55,471 nucleotides of DNA from assembly GCA_900660155.1 (NCBI GenBank), contig CABFPE010000242.1, positions 684,907 to 740,377 of the forward strand, given 5' to 3'. Below the pieces are notes generated by a model that searched no databases, was not told the DNA's origin, and worked only from the letters and a program-made list of their open reading frames with translations. Of the stretch, positions 42,540-54,918 are shown in pieces. Numbering within the stretch: position 1 is the stretch's first letter; each line of letters begins with the position of its first letter. The position numbers and the translations under genes are program-made. The DNA comes from Hofstenia miamia. Taxonomy: Eukaryota > Xenacoelomorpha > Acoela > Hofsteniidae.

Positions 42540-45140
42540 CAATCGTCATAGCCCAAGTTAACCACTTTTTATTTGCAAATATTCGTTGTTTTCTTTTTTT
42601 GTTTAATTTTGTATTACTTTCTTGACGCTTTCAGAATTTGTTATCAGTATTTCTATTTATTGTTAAAACAATTTCTGAATATAGATTTTTCTTCTTCTTC
42701 TTGATTATAAAATTTGACTCTTCTTAGTTTGAGATAAGTTATCGTTGTCTATGAAAACAATGCTAATTAATTTTCTCTATGTGTAAATGCCAATATTTGT
42801 TCTGGTAACAGAACTGTAAGTAGTAGTGCACCCATAGGTTAGATAATACGAGACAATTTGTAAAGCTGTGATAGTATCCTAAAAAACTAAACGCTGAATC
42901 AATTATTCTAACATTTAAAAATACCCCGGGATAAAGGATTAAGACTTCTTTGTCATCTACAGCTTTAAATGGCTACCGTAGTAAACCTGTTAGCGCACTA
43001 CAAACTTTGACTTTGCACATGGCTTGATACGTCTAAATACAGAATGCACGATATATGAGATTAATTGTGGCTGCCACGACCTTTATACGCAACAAATATT
43101 TGAACATTAGGTACGAGGAGAATTTCAATTATTTTAAAAAGATAGGATGCTTCATTGAAAAAACCGTTAGTGCTTTTAACTACTCCTGGCACATGAAATT
43201 TTTCTACCAACAATGTTCACCATAAAAAGAAGTGCATTTACACATAGCTGTGCCCATATACAAGGACTTCCAAATTTCTCAGTATACTTGGAGGCAATTG
43301 TGTAAAAATGTGAACAAAACTGATTGTATCCAAAGGAATGTAAAAGGTAGTCTATGGTTAAAATATGTTGATTGCAAAGATTTGAGTTTTTTGGAAATCA
43401 ATTGGTTTGATGTAGTTTACTTGAAAACATATTTTATCAGTGAATATCACAACAATCACTATAAATAAGTTGCAAATAAGTTGGATCAACAGTTGTTAGT
43501 CGGTCTATCTCACCAACAGAATTTTGTCTCTGCCCACTTGACTATTTAAAATCCATTCTTTCACCATTTGCATATCGTGACATTCGATATATAACAGCCG
43601 CTCATTCCATTTTTAAGCAATGATTTTATGAAGATGTATAAGTGCTCGCCTATGTATACTAGATTGAATTTAACAATTTAAGTGAACCGATTTAATCCAA
43701 AAGACTAGAGGCAAGTATTATTAATTACAAACAAGCTTAACAGCACTTGTTTTTAGCGGCAAATTTTTTCAGAATTATTTCAGTTTGCATTTTTAAATTG
43801 ACCTAGGAAACTGAACGTGCTATGCACGGGGATTTCAATGGGCTGTATTAGATACTAAATAAATGATTAAACTTTAAACAAACCATATGGTGCGTTTTTA
43901 ATATTTTAGGAACGAAATAAGTAATAAATGTGATCATCATACATTGGCGAAACAATTTTTATTTAAAATATTGGCATGACACTCCTTAACATTTAATAAA
44001 ATCGAGTCCATTATTGTAATATTAGATTGTTGATTGAGAATTTTTAAGGATTTTTAATAAATTTAATATTTTATTTTACTAAATTTTGACTATTGATAGT
44101 AAATATTTGTGTATGTAATCTTCTTTGGTAATTAGACTTGATGAAATGATCTAATTAAAATACTTTCAATGATTATAAGATGCTTTGCTTCAGTATTCAT
44201 TAAATGTTTTACATTATAACTTAGGCCACAATCTTTAGGATGTTTTGAAATTGTTGAATTAGTTTCATGTTCTTTTGTTCTCCTACTTAGTTGCTGATCA
44301 CAATATCCAACCTAATCTTCAATAGAGGTCCACTGAATTGTAAAATTTTCATTCGATTTATCTGTCACATTAGTTGCTGATTTTAGACCAAGCTTTGAGT
44401 TAAGTTTATCGATCATATAAATGAATCTTACTTTTTCTTTAATGAATTTGATCTTCCTCATTTGATTTATTACATTTGTTGTATTTTAAATACATGCTCA
44501 AAATAATGTAATTATTTCATTTCTTTGTTGGTTGTAACTATTTCTGTAATTGCCTTTTTAATATATTGATCAATAAAATTGTTTGGGTATTAATTTTTTC
44601 TTAGGTCTGTTTTCAATTTGACAATTTCTTGGCGTATGCTATCATAGCCACATGTAATATCGAATATTCTATGTATTGCTCTTTTAATTAATGACACTTT
44701 AAATTTAGAAAATTTGAATTAAAATTAAGAAGCAAGCAAGTATCTGATGGTTTCTTGTACATTCCAGTCATAAAAGATTTTGAATTCCTCATTATTTTAA
44801 CGTATAAGAAATTAAAACTGTTATTTTCTTCATTTTCCATTTTGAATTTGATGTTATTAGATTTAGATTAGTTAACATTGCAACACTTACAACACATAGT
44901 ATATATCATGTATTTAAGTCCCCACACAGTATGAAATTTAATGACTTTTGTGTTGGGATGTTACTAAACTTTCCCATTTATGTTGACATAAATTTAAGAT
45001 TCTAGAGTGCAAGTCTTGCGTCGTCTTATAGTTTTTCGTTTTAAAAAATATTTTTGACAATTTGTGAAGCTCTTCTGTATATCTGCTAAAGAGACCATTT
45101 AATTAACAATATATAAAAAGGCATACTGCAAAAAAGAACA
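42540..45140. other. AT-rich noncoding sequence
   Basis: No gene, transposon or structured repeat is recognised. A 78-codon plus-strand frame at 43232-43468 has no family likeness. Confidence 0.45.
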
Positions 45141-45148
45141 CAAAATTT

Positions 45149-46588
45149 TTATTCATTGAAAGGAGCAAATTCATTCCATAGTTTTTCGAACTGTTTCACG
45201 TATGAATTAACGACCGATTTATCACTGGTAACAATAACGTTTTCGCAGTTACCTAGAACAGCTGTCCGCGTCCAGTTGAAGGAACCTGTGGCAACGATCT
45301 CATCGTCGATTACTGCAAATTTGTGATGCATTAGCATGTAATTGGGTGTGTTAGTGCGAACTGATATTCCAGATGACATCAAATGATGGTATTGATTATT
45401 GGTGGCATTTACCTAAAATTACTCTTGTAAATTTGCATTAACAAGAAAAAATTAGACAAAATTAATTGGCACATTCCACATTATTACTTTGTAATTATTT
45501 GAACGAAAAAGAGACAAAACAAAAACCTTTTAATTTAAACAGTATTTTGATGAGGCCCTGCCTAGTTAATTTATCACAATTAAATATTAAAATAACATAA
45601 TTTTTAAAATATTTGCTTGTCAACTAGAATGACTAAGTGGATATTTTGACAGTTTTTAAGTATTTTTACGTCACACAGCACCTAAGGACAAAACACGCTT
45701 GATCATATCACTTGTATATTATTAATTTTTGGCAATACATTACTTAAGAAAATAAAATCATTGAGAGTGCTCAAATTTGCTAAATAAAATTGCAACATCC
45801 CTTCAAAGGCCAGCACGGCCAATTTTGACCTCTCAGTATAATGACACTTTTACTTATTGTTGTTTACCAATATCGTAGAAATGTATTAATATATGTTTAC
45901 TTTTATTTACGTATGCTTAATTGGTTCTTGCCGTTTGTGCATGGTTCAAAGGAGAATTTATTTCATTTGCGTTTTCATTTTAGATATTGATGTGAAAATT
46001 ATGTCACGCAAAGTAGCATTGTCTGCATTACAACAATAACCTTTCGATGTCTCTTCTGACAAGATGAGCTCCAGGATGAAATTTTACTTATTTACAAATA
46101 TAGATACTGACTCAAATACAACCTAGAGCAGATCTCATTGCAATTTACTCAAGTGGCATCAGCCGGTAAAAATTGCATTATTTTTTGGAAATCACTTTAA
46201 CGATAATACAACAACGAAAACTATGGAAAAACTATCAGGGTACAATACCGATGAACAGTTGGAGCCCTATTGTCATTACACATAAATTCTTAGTAACTGA
46301 AGATTTTGAATGGTGTTATAGAATAACTTATGTCATGTTAAATAACTGAACTAATTTAGTTGATGAAAGTTCCTGTAATTTTGAATTAGGTGCTAACCTC
46401 TGAATGATCTGTAATTATTCGTACTTTGACATGTCTTCCTAAAGCATTGATCAAGGCATCGGAAAATTCCGTACAAGTTAATACGTATATAGCGACTGAA
46501 ATTGACTTCTTGGCTGAATAGATGAATGCTAATAGTCGAGAGAGTGAGGTTTCTTCATGTGAAAAACTACATTTTACCTCTTGACAAC
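45149..46588 (-). CDS. PLD6: Phospholipase D6 / Zucchini homologue (mitochondrial cardiolipin hydrolase), 3' exons
   Basis: Two minus-strand exons are visible: 46588-46398 and 45412-45149, joined in phase 0 across a 985-bp intron (GTTAGC..TTTTAG). The first reads CQEVKCSFSHEETSLSRLLAFIYSAKKSISVAIYVLT...VKVRIITDHSE and matches human PLD6 CPCGLPHGESALSRLL...VRVRVVTDCDYM, including a CxxxH pair of the zinc-binding segment. The second carries the single HKD active site, MHHKFAVIDDEIVATGSFNW, and ends KQFEKLWNEF. PLD6 sits in the mitochondrial outer membrane and acts as cardiolipin hydrolase and/or the piRNA-processing nuclease Zucchini. The exon encoding the N-terminal membrane anchor was not found; it may lie beyond the transposons at 47.2-49.6 kb. 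AATAAA (45148-45153) overlaps the stop codon. The visible frame is intact. Confidence 0.92.
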
Positions 46589-47239
46589 CTAAAAACGAAG
46601 ATAATAAACAAAGTCAATATAATATGTTAGAATTGACCATAAAAAAACTGATATATAGATAGATGTGTCATTAATAGGTGTAAACTAGTTCAGTACGAAG
46701 CTGAAATCTAATGAAAAGCTAGCAAATACGTTCTCCTTATGTTTGTATGACCAATTTTGTATTAGATCTAAGGCCCTGCGAGCAAGGCAAATAAAAGTCA
46801 AACCAAATTTTCTTTGGCCAATTTTCGACAAACTGGTAACATTTTATAAAAATTGGTCTTAAGGCCTAATATATCAATAGATCGATACAAAAGATAAAAT
46901 GAATAGAAGACAAAAGCTTAATTTATCTTGCTTATATTAAAATGAATTATTTTTTATCTTTTTTCTCTACTGACGAATGGTTTTGACCTATTTGTTTGGA
47001 AAGTTCTGGTGATGTGATCCATTTTGTGTATTTTATAGCCCGCATCAGCCATTTAGAATGAATCAATGCATTTATTGTTTCTAAATTCAATAGTAAAAGA
47101 CTTCTAATATTGTGCAAAAGGGAAAATATTCTTTGCAATGTGGCAATGATAATATATAAAAAATAATTTTTAAGCTTAAACATTGAACTCCAAATAAATA
47201 TAGGGTACAGCGGAAAGTTTTGTTGGATTTATATATAGC
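46589..47239. other. Sequence upstream of the visible PLD6 exons
   Basis: This is probably PLD6 intron. Minus-strand hydrophobic frames exist, for example 47183-46947 (MFKLKNYFLYIIIATLQRIF). None shows the FFP-type motif expected before the zinc segment or a convincing donor, so no N-terminal exon is assigned. Confidence 0.35.
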
Positions 47240-47449
47240 TACAGGGTGATTCAATAAAAACGATTTATTTTCAATTGAGTGTAAAGGATGTTTGCTGTAG
47301 TGATAGAAATTCGTTACATGCTCAAATATTAACCATAGGTATTTATTTTGATATATTTCTGACATAGATATAAAATTGTCTCATGTTCAAATTATTATTC
47401 ATGTTCAAATTTATAATGCTTAGATATCTGAGTTAACTGCTAATATCAC

Positions 47450-47519
47450 ACAGTCTGATTGTTCAGTGACTCAGTCAACACAATACAGTCTGATTGTTCA
47501 GTGACTCAGTCAACACAAT
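47450..47519 (+). repeat. 35-bp tandem duplication in the DD41D element
   Basis: A 35-bp unit beginning ACAGTCTGATTGTTCAGTGA occurs twice in perfect tandem between the left inverted repeat and the transposase start. It may be a transposase-binding or 5' UTR repeat, or a recent slippage. Confidence 0.9.
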
Positions 47520-47611
47520 ACACTTCTAAATTTTTTCTCGACACAAGATATTCAAATTTAAAATTTTAATTGCTGAAGTGTGAATCGGTGTGATAAGCAT
47601 CATTCGTCGAT

Positions 47612-48618
47612 ATGGAGCGCAAAGCGAAGGTTGTAGCATGGGCCATCACTTATGAAAACGCCAGAGAAGCCAGATGACGATTTAAGAAAGAGTTTGGCGA
47701 AGATGCTCCTGCTGAATCCAGCATACATCGATGGGTTTCTCGTTTCCTTGAATGTGGTGACATTAACAGAAGGAAAGAAGGCAGTGGTAGGCTCGTTACC
47801 GCAAGTGGCGATGACAGTTTCCAGAAGATCAATGAACGACTGGAAGATGAGCCCACAACATCAACGAAACAGATTGCCGCTGAAACTGGCAACTCTCAAT
47901 CAAGTGTCCTTCGCTGTCTTCATAAAAATGGACTTCGACCATTCAAGGCTACAAAGGTGCAGGCTTTATCCGAAGATGACTGTGGTTACTTCGTAATCAA
48001 GAGAGTGACAGTGACTTCTACAAGAGTATCGTGTTTTCCGATGAAGCTGTCCTTCACGTCAATGGCATGGTCAATCTCCATAATCTCAACTTCTGGGCAA
48101 CTGAAAACCCACACATGCAGATTGAGAAGCTGCAAGACCGACGCTCGGTCACGGTATGGTGTATGGTTGGTCCGTCCGGTATCTTGGCTTACGACATCAG
48201 TTCTGAGACCATGAACAGTGAGCGCTACTGCACAGTACTTCGTGAAAAGGTGATCCCTTACTTTCGAACAAGATCGGCTCGCAACAAACTGTATCAACAA
48301 GACGGAGCCCCGCCGCACTTCAGTCGCACCGCTCGGTCTTTGTTGGATGAACATCTTCCTAACAGGTGGATCGGGAGACAGGGACCAGTTCAATGGCCAC
48401 CAAGATCTCCGGACCTCACTGTTTGTGATTTCTTTGTATGGGGAGCTCTGCGAGATAAAGTTTACAGACATGCTCCAAGAACCGTGGAACAATTGAAGAG
48501 AAGGATTGAAGAAGAATTGGACACTTTTCCTGCAACAATGTTCCAATCATCCTACGAGTCATTCGTTGAGCGATGTAATGAGTGCATTGAGTTGGGCGGC
48601 GGTCAATTTGAGGGTTAA
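47612..48618 (+). pseudogene. Tc1/mariner-superfamily transposase, frameshifted
   Basis: The frame begins MERKAKVVAWAITYENAREAR and is cut at once by TGA (a CGA-type change, near 47663). It continues with a helix-turn-helix region (FGEDAPAESSIHRWVSRFLECGDINRRK, then GSGRLVTASGDD and TSTKQIAAETGNSQSSVLRCL). Near 47990-48003 an internal deletion shifts the frame. The catalytic domain (48031-48618) reads VFSDEAVLHVNG (first D), YQQDGAPPHF (second D) and WPPRSPDLTVCDFFVWG (third D). Exactly 41 residues lie between the second and third aspartates, so this is DD41D. Mariner proper is DD34D, and DD41D is known from separate lineages such as rosa and VISITOR. The early stop and frameshift make it non-functional. 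Confidence 0.9.
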
Positions 48619-49140
48619 CTGTCAATTCGTTATTTAAGAATATTTTTCTTGTGTTTTTGATCAATCATCATTATAATTAATAGTGATCCTTGATAACATT
48701 TTGTTTTTAGTGTCTTATAACTACTGGAAACTTAAGGGACAATCAATGGAAAAATTTTGGTATTGTTATAATTAATTTAGGATAAATATTTACATGATGC
48801 CTAGATTGCAATAATAATTTTTGAGATATATCTAAGCAATATATAATTCAAACGATTCCTGACATTGACTTGAAGACTTAGGCTTCATGTCCAAGCACGT
48901 AACGAATTTCTATCACTACAAGAACCACTTTTTACACTCAATTGAAAATAAATCGTTTTTATTGAATCACCCTGTATTTATAGTATTGACAAATCACTAC
49001 TTATAGCTATTGACAAATCACGTTAAATACAAATTTGCTGTTTATGAAAACTGACTCGTGCTTATAGAATTGTTGTTGATAGGAAATCGTTAAGAATTAT
49101 AATGTATTATTGCTGGTTAAGATAACTGAATAGTGCAGAA

Positions 49141-49629
49141 ATGGCACAAGAAATTAATCAAGCACTTAATGAAGCTGTGGTGGAAGGAAGAATAACTAAC
49201 GAAATAGTTGTGAATGAAAGAACATTTCAAAGATGGATAAGGAAGTTCAATGCCGATGATTTTGATATTGCGGATTCAGAACGATCAGGAAGACCAAGTG
49301 TAGATATTGATGAAGAAATTAAAGCTCATTCACAAGAATTTCCACGTGCAACTGCAGAAGCAATTGGTTTTGCTATGAACGTTTCAGACTCAACGGTAAG
49401 ACAGCATATGAAGAAAATGGGCATGAAGTATGTTTGTTGCAAATGGGTGCCCCATGATCTTTCAGATGGAAATAAAGAAACCCATTTACGGATATGCAAC
49501 GAATTATTGATAAAATTTGAAGGAAACAATTTCTTGAATCGTTTAATTACGGAAGATGAGACATGGGTATTATGGAACAACACTGGAATCTTTTTACATA
49601 CTAAATGTTGGGCAGTAATTGAAATGTAA
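49141..49629 (+). pseudogene. mariner transposase, N-terminal half
   Basis: This 162-codon frame carries the two helix-turn-helix motifs of mariner transposases: NERTFQRWIRKFNADDFDIADSERSGRPS and ATAEAIGFAMNVSDSTVRQHMKKMG. They are followed by KWVPHDLSDGNKETHLRICNELL and the first catalytic aspartate block ITEDETWVLWNN. It then loses homology and stops at 49629. The second and third aspartates (about 200 residues) are missing. Inverted repeats are not evident. The reading frame kept over 160 codons suggests either recent truncation or chance survival. It belongs to a different lineage from the DD41D element next to it. Confidence 0.87.
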
Positions 49630-52600
49630 TTGTTTTCTTATAAACAATGCTGTCATTTACGCTTTTCAAATCCGACAAAACTTTGAGCTGCAACCTATAT
49701 AATAAGTTTATTGAAATGTTGACAATGTAATGAAAAAGAGGTCGAATATCAAATGTAACCAAATTTTACAACTGCGACCGATTCGACAACCCTGCAAGTG
49801 AGTACGGTTTTCGAGTCGGTTCGAACAGTTTCGAGTTATATTTATTTGATATTGAATAATGAAAGAAAATATAAAAATTTTCTGATTGAAAAGCCTTTAT
49901 ACAAAAATTTCGTTCTGACCCATTGGGGTTAAGCTTTATTGTCTCGCAAATGATCCTAGCTAACACTAAAGTGTTGTAGATTCTTCCTGCTGAGTACAAG
50001 ATTAAGATAAAATCTGTTTAAATATTTTCACATTTTCATATCAAAAGTTTCACTTTCTAGTCATTCACAAAAGTTATGTTAAAACTATATGAACACAGGA
50101 TGCGCTTTCAAGTTGCAAACCAGTTGCAACCAGGTCACAAAATGTTACCCGGTGACCCCTGGGGCCTAGATAAGAGTTGACCCGATGACTCGGCGAGACC
50201 CGATAGTTTGCAAAATAAATGACTCGGTGACCCGAGAGACCCGTTTTTTCGAACTTTGAACATTGCTTGCAGGGTCTTGCTCAGAGTACATTTGCATAGA
50301 TATTGACATGAAGAACAAATCAAGCTCGTCTTCACTGACATTCGAACGGTTCTCCTTGCATTACTAAAAATGGTTCTAAGATATCTTATAATTTACGATG
50401 TGAAATAAGAAATAATCGAAATACTTTTTAAGAAAAAAAGCCTACCAACTTCAAATCATCATTTTTAAATATCAGGCTGAAAGATTCTTCTATAAGCAAA
50501 TATTTATTAAATTTAATAATTTAATCCCAATTGGAATTTAGATTTAAATCGCATTGCGAAGTAATATAAATTTAAAATTAACAAAAATTACAAAATAGGG
50601 ATTAATAAATAAGGGAAATCAAACCTTAATCGAAAACTATGTTGGATTCTAATTCGAATCATGATACAGGACAATGGTGGGTCTAGAAAATTCTGAAATT
50701 CTGTAAATAAAAAAATTTTGGGAGCTAACAATTTCTATAATATACGTAAATCACATTTCTCAGTTTAATTCCTCTATTTTAGAATAAACAGCTAAAGTTT
50801 TTTCATGTTTTAAACTCGTTTTTGCTCAGTAACTATTAACAACAGAGATATTTCTCCTATGGAAGTTACTAGGTAAACCAATTTAAATTTTCGATTCAAA
50901 TTCGGATTTTTCTGAAGGTTTGGATTCAATTTCGCGATAATACAAGTGAATTCAGAGGGCGGGCTACTAAAACAAACGAAAATCAACATAAATTTTTTAA
51001 ACCATTAAAACGATTTAAGGCACACATGACATGTGTTTAATTCAATGATTATGTAATAATTAGCCGGACTTTAAATGAGATGAATCCTCTGGGTGATATA
51101 TTTGAATCATTTGTTTATATAAATATGATCCGATGACACAGTAGACCCGGAAGACTTAAGCAAAAAGTTAACCAGAAGACCCAGTTGCAACGCTGAAGCA
51201 AACGCCACACGTTTACTCAAATGATATTCGACAAGCATTCATTTCTTTGATTGAATATAATCAGAATTTATTAGTTAATGCTATATCTACATGAGCATAG
51301 AGAGGGAAAGTGACATACGGGATAATTTTAAGAAAAAAGCGCACACATTCAATACTAATCGCATTGGCAAGGAAAGTTCTCTCATACATTATGCTATTAC
51401 AAAGCAGCATCCATTCTTTATAAACATCGGCGGTCGGCAATTAGTTAAAAAGGCCGTTAGTTATAAAATAATATGATTACGGCCTTGTTTTTGTCAAATA
51501 GCTACAGTTTTGAAATTGATTTATGTAGTTAAAGAAAAATTAACGAAACGGTTAATATTGTTTCAATTTGCTGTAAAGAACCATACTATGAGCGGTCAGC
51601 AAGTGCAGCATTTGAACACTATCTATTATTCAAAATATGAGGTGACTTGTTATTAACTACACTATATATAATATCTGGCAATTAGACATCAAAACATGAA
51701 AGAAAGGTGAGGTAGTGAATGAAAAATTTAGTTTATTCTAAATTTTGTGCAGAATTCCTTCAGTAGATTTTGGATTATTAAGAGTAAATTTGTGAAAATC
51801 CTATTACATCACTAATTTTGATATAAATTCAACGAATGTAATGGGATTTTAGCAAAATTTGAGTGGTAATAAACAACTGAATAGATTTATGCAAAACCTT
51901 TTGAATAAACTACATTTTTGTCGATGAATTCGATTTTTTCACTACAATTTACATGGCATCTATATTTATGGAGATCGTTTTAGGGTGCCCCTTCACAGGT
52001 GAATAGGAGGAAAACTAAATTTCTGATGAAAATATTACATGAAAATTTGAATTCACAATGCCAAACTTGCGCCTAGTGCCAAAAATCAAAGTTATTGTGT
52101 TAATCATTGCAGAAATAAATTGTGAAAATGAGTGTTGCAATACTTATGAGCGGGACTGTATTAAACAACTTCAGGAAACGAAATACATTCTGGAAAATTA
52201 ATTGAACAACTCATGTTTCATAATTGCTTCGCTTGAGAATTCAAAAGCCTTGTTTTGGATGTTTAACCACTACAATGTCTTAAGATAGATAATTCTAGAC
52301 ATTTACAGCTGTCACATGCAAAAAGGCAAAATGCCATTAATAGGCGTAACATGAAAATAGTTATTTACATAAATAACAAGGTGGATCTAATTCTCGAGTA
52401 TTAAACTAATGAGGAAAAAAGGTTTGTTTATAATTGTTAGACATGTTTTAATTGAACATGCTTACGAGAAGCAATCTTGAAAAATAGCATGAAAAACGTT
52501 TAATATTTTAACATTGTCTATTGATTATTAATTGCATTTTTTATGTATGCAGGCTTTATTTTTGACCGGTACGCATCTATTTCGGATCAACAATTATTAT

Positions 52601-52820
52601 GATGTGAGCATCATTTTTGAGCAGATATCACAATGTACTTAATAAGTTATGTTCTAAAAAGAATGTACAAAACCTGATTGTATGAAGTGATAAATGCACG
52701 TTTTATACAATGAATATAACATATGGTGTTTTTGTAGTTTAGAACTTTATTCTTTCCCATGCCTTAGGTTTAAAATGCTTATAGATCTCACTCCTAACAA
52801 TAAAAATAATAATTCTTTTC
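49630..52820. other. Noncoding sequence with CGAG/ACCCG repeat fragments
   Basis: At 49775-49845 an inverted copy of the TCGAG...AACCCTG fragment occurs. At 50140-50250 and 51130-51190 lie stretches rich in GACCCG and GACTCGG. They resemble pieces at 14810, 25510, 29055 and 29215. No gene is recognised. Confidence 0.4.
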
Positions 52821-52825
52821 AATAT

Positions 52826-53060
52826 AGGGGAAAGGTGGCTAAGATGAGACACTTAAGCGCCTTTGTCCCGGTAAACGAATCAAAGCTAACAGATATTTTG
52901 GAATCACGTTTATTTGATTTTTTATTTCATATTCTTAATATTCAATAGCATTTTAGATATGTAAGTGAATTCCATTGTCTTAAAAGTGCGTTTTTCAAAA
53001 AGTAGCAAACATCTCATTTTACCTTACCGGGGTGTTCAGAATGAGACATTCTTAAAGATG
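52826..53060. repeat. GGGGAAAGGTGGCTAAGATGAGAC-type repeat fragment
   Basis: A left motif GGGGAAAGGTGGCTAAGATG at 52827 and later CATCTCATTTTACCTTACCG and GTTCAGAATGAGAC near 53010-53047 suggest partial inverted arms of a short DNA element. Similar GGTAAGATGAGACA motifs are widespread in insect genomes. Boundaries are uncertain. Confidence 0.35.
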
Positions 53061-53902
53061 AAAATAAAATATGATAATCAGTTACAGGTGAATCTTAAAT
53101 CGAATATTTATCATTGACAATAGGAAACATAAAATTTGCATAAAAAATAATTCTAAAATTAAGCTGGTTATCGTCCAGAAACTGCCTAGATGTTTGATAA
53201 TTGAAATTATTTTCGATGTTACTTAAATAAGACATTACTCTTTGTTTTATATCATCTCATCAGAAGATTTTATGTTAACCGTAGTCTATAAAATTCCACG
53301 ATTCTATTGAAAACAAACATATAAATTATATTTGATGTATAGAATCAAATGTGGCGCTTACATCAGAGTTACAAATCTACTTGTATATAAAGCTAGAAAG
53401 ACAGAAATAGATGCAATTTAGGATCTGTTCTACATTTTGGATCTATTAGGTCCACACTAAGATTTTGCCATTGTACTATAAAAACTATTGGAAATTATTT
53501 CTTTGGGTCATGCCATTTGTGTATGAGCAAAACTCACACACAAAGAGTGTATCATCTCTTCCGGCGCACTCAGAAAATCTCATTTTTTGCAAATGCAAAA
53601 TTCAATTCACTTATCTCCAGGATTACTCAAGGAAAATAATTCATCACAGAATATGTATTCGACATCTTGATCATTCCTGAGAATCCTTGGCTTCCGTTGA
53701 TTGACAAGCATAGAACAAAGAACAGAACAGAAAAGATTACTTAAAAAATTATTTACAAGCATTACAAATTCCAATATTTCCTTAAGGTTCCTCGATACTG
53801 AAAACTTTGGGTGTTTATTTGATATAGGACGATTCCTCGTTTTGGGTGTATTTTAGCTTCTTTGGGAAAAGTAGAATTTGATTTTAAATATATTTACCCC
53901 CT

Positions 53903-53946
53903 ACGATCGGTTACAATCGTAATATCGGGCGTTCTATATAACGCCC
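53903..53946. repeat. Two adjacent GC-rich hairpins
   Basis: ACGAT (53903-53907) pairs with ATCGT (53916-53920). Six bases later GGGCGTT (53927-53933) pairs perfectly with AACGCCC (53940-53946) over the loop CTATAT. A GC-rich tail (CAGGCTGTTGACGCCTG) follows. No gene context; possibly the end of a small transposon. Confidence 0.45.
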
Positions 53947-54445
53947 CTAGCCAGGCTGTTGACGCCTGTACCAGCTAACCCTTTTGCTCAAACTCCGCAG
54001 AAAATTTACGTTTTGTATTTGACCAAAATTAATCTTAAGTGAAAATAGAATAGTAAATCTGAATCGAATTATGTGACGTTGATTAAACGTTTACTTTGTT
54101 TTATCTTTTTTTGGCTATTTCTCAAAAAAACATTTGTTCATGTTTCTATAAATTTGTAAAAGCAAAATTTCGTCCATTTCTATCTCATTGGTATAAAATT
54201 TTGTATTTAGCAGTATGTCAAATAATCTGGCTCAAGAAATTGATATATGATCTTTAAATGTTGAGTTATTGAAAATTCGCATATATAGTGTATGTGTCAA
54301 ATTTGCCAATTTTTCAATACATACATTTAAATTCTGTCACCCAGAAATTTTTGTCTATGGCTGTCTATCAATTTGTGAAAATTTGAAGTTCGGTGAAAAA
54401 GGGCCAAATATTATTTTAAAGAACCTCCTCGAGTTCTGAATTTTG

Positions 54446-54448
<3 letters not shown>

Positions 54449-54476
<28 letters not shown>
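54449..54476. repeat. (TA)n microsatellite
   Basis: About 28 bp of TA dinucleotide. A second short TA-rich run lies at 54895-54918 and abuts the Tc1 end. Confidence 0.9.
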
Positions 54477-54479
<3 letters not shown>

Positions 54480-54918
54480 TTTTCAGTAACAAAAATCCTA
54501 TTCCGATGCACTTGGCTGTTCAATTGTTTACAAATATATCTGTAATGAGTGGTCAACCTTATACACTGGGGAAACAAACTAGGATTAAAGCACACCTTAA
54601 AAGCAACTAAAAATCTGAAATTTATTGCCATAACTATCAGACAAAGAAAGAAAATTTTAATATTATAACTAAGACCAATTACACCAAAATCGCCGAAGCA
54701 ATTACTATAAAAAATGCAACATCAATATATTAAATAAACAATTACGTTTCAAAATCTTCCATCTATTCTAATGCCATATTTAATTTCTCTCAATTTTATC
54801 AATGATGCAGCTATGATTATGCAGTGAAACAAGTTTAATTTTAAATATATTTATATGGAATATGTTAAACCTTAGCAAATAATCATTTAACATGTATATA
54901 TATATATACATATATATA

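Larger units (their letters stand above)
47242..48974 (+). mobile_element. Tc1/mariner-type element with DD41D spacing (inactive)
   Basis: The element is bounded by TA (47240-47241 and 48975-48976). Terminal inverted repeats of about 82 bp begin CAGGGTGATTCAATAAAAAC. The outer 44 bp are essentially identical at both ends, and the inner part (GTAGTGATAGAAATTCGTTAC) is conserved after a short variable stretch. Length is 1733 bp, normal for a Tc1/mariner element. It lies upstream of the visible PLD6 exons in opposite orientation, possibly within a PLD6 intron. Confidence 0.93.
53061..54918. other. AT-rich noncoding sequence
   Basis: No gene is recognised. It includes the double hairpin at 53903 and a (TA)n tract at 54449-54476. 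Confidence 0.4.

Noticed and set aside
46947..47183. Hydrophobic minus-strand frame as the PLD6 N-terminal anchor
   Set aside because: It has a stop before any usable donor and lacks the motif that precedes the zinc segment in PLD6.
47986..48546. 186-codon minus-strand frame in the DD41D element
   Set aside because: Antisense shadow of the transposase catalytic domain.
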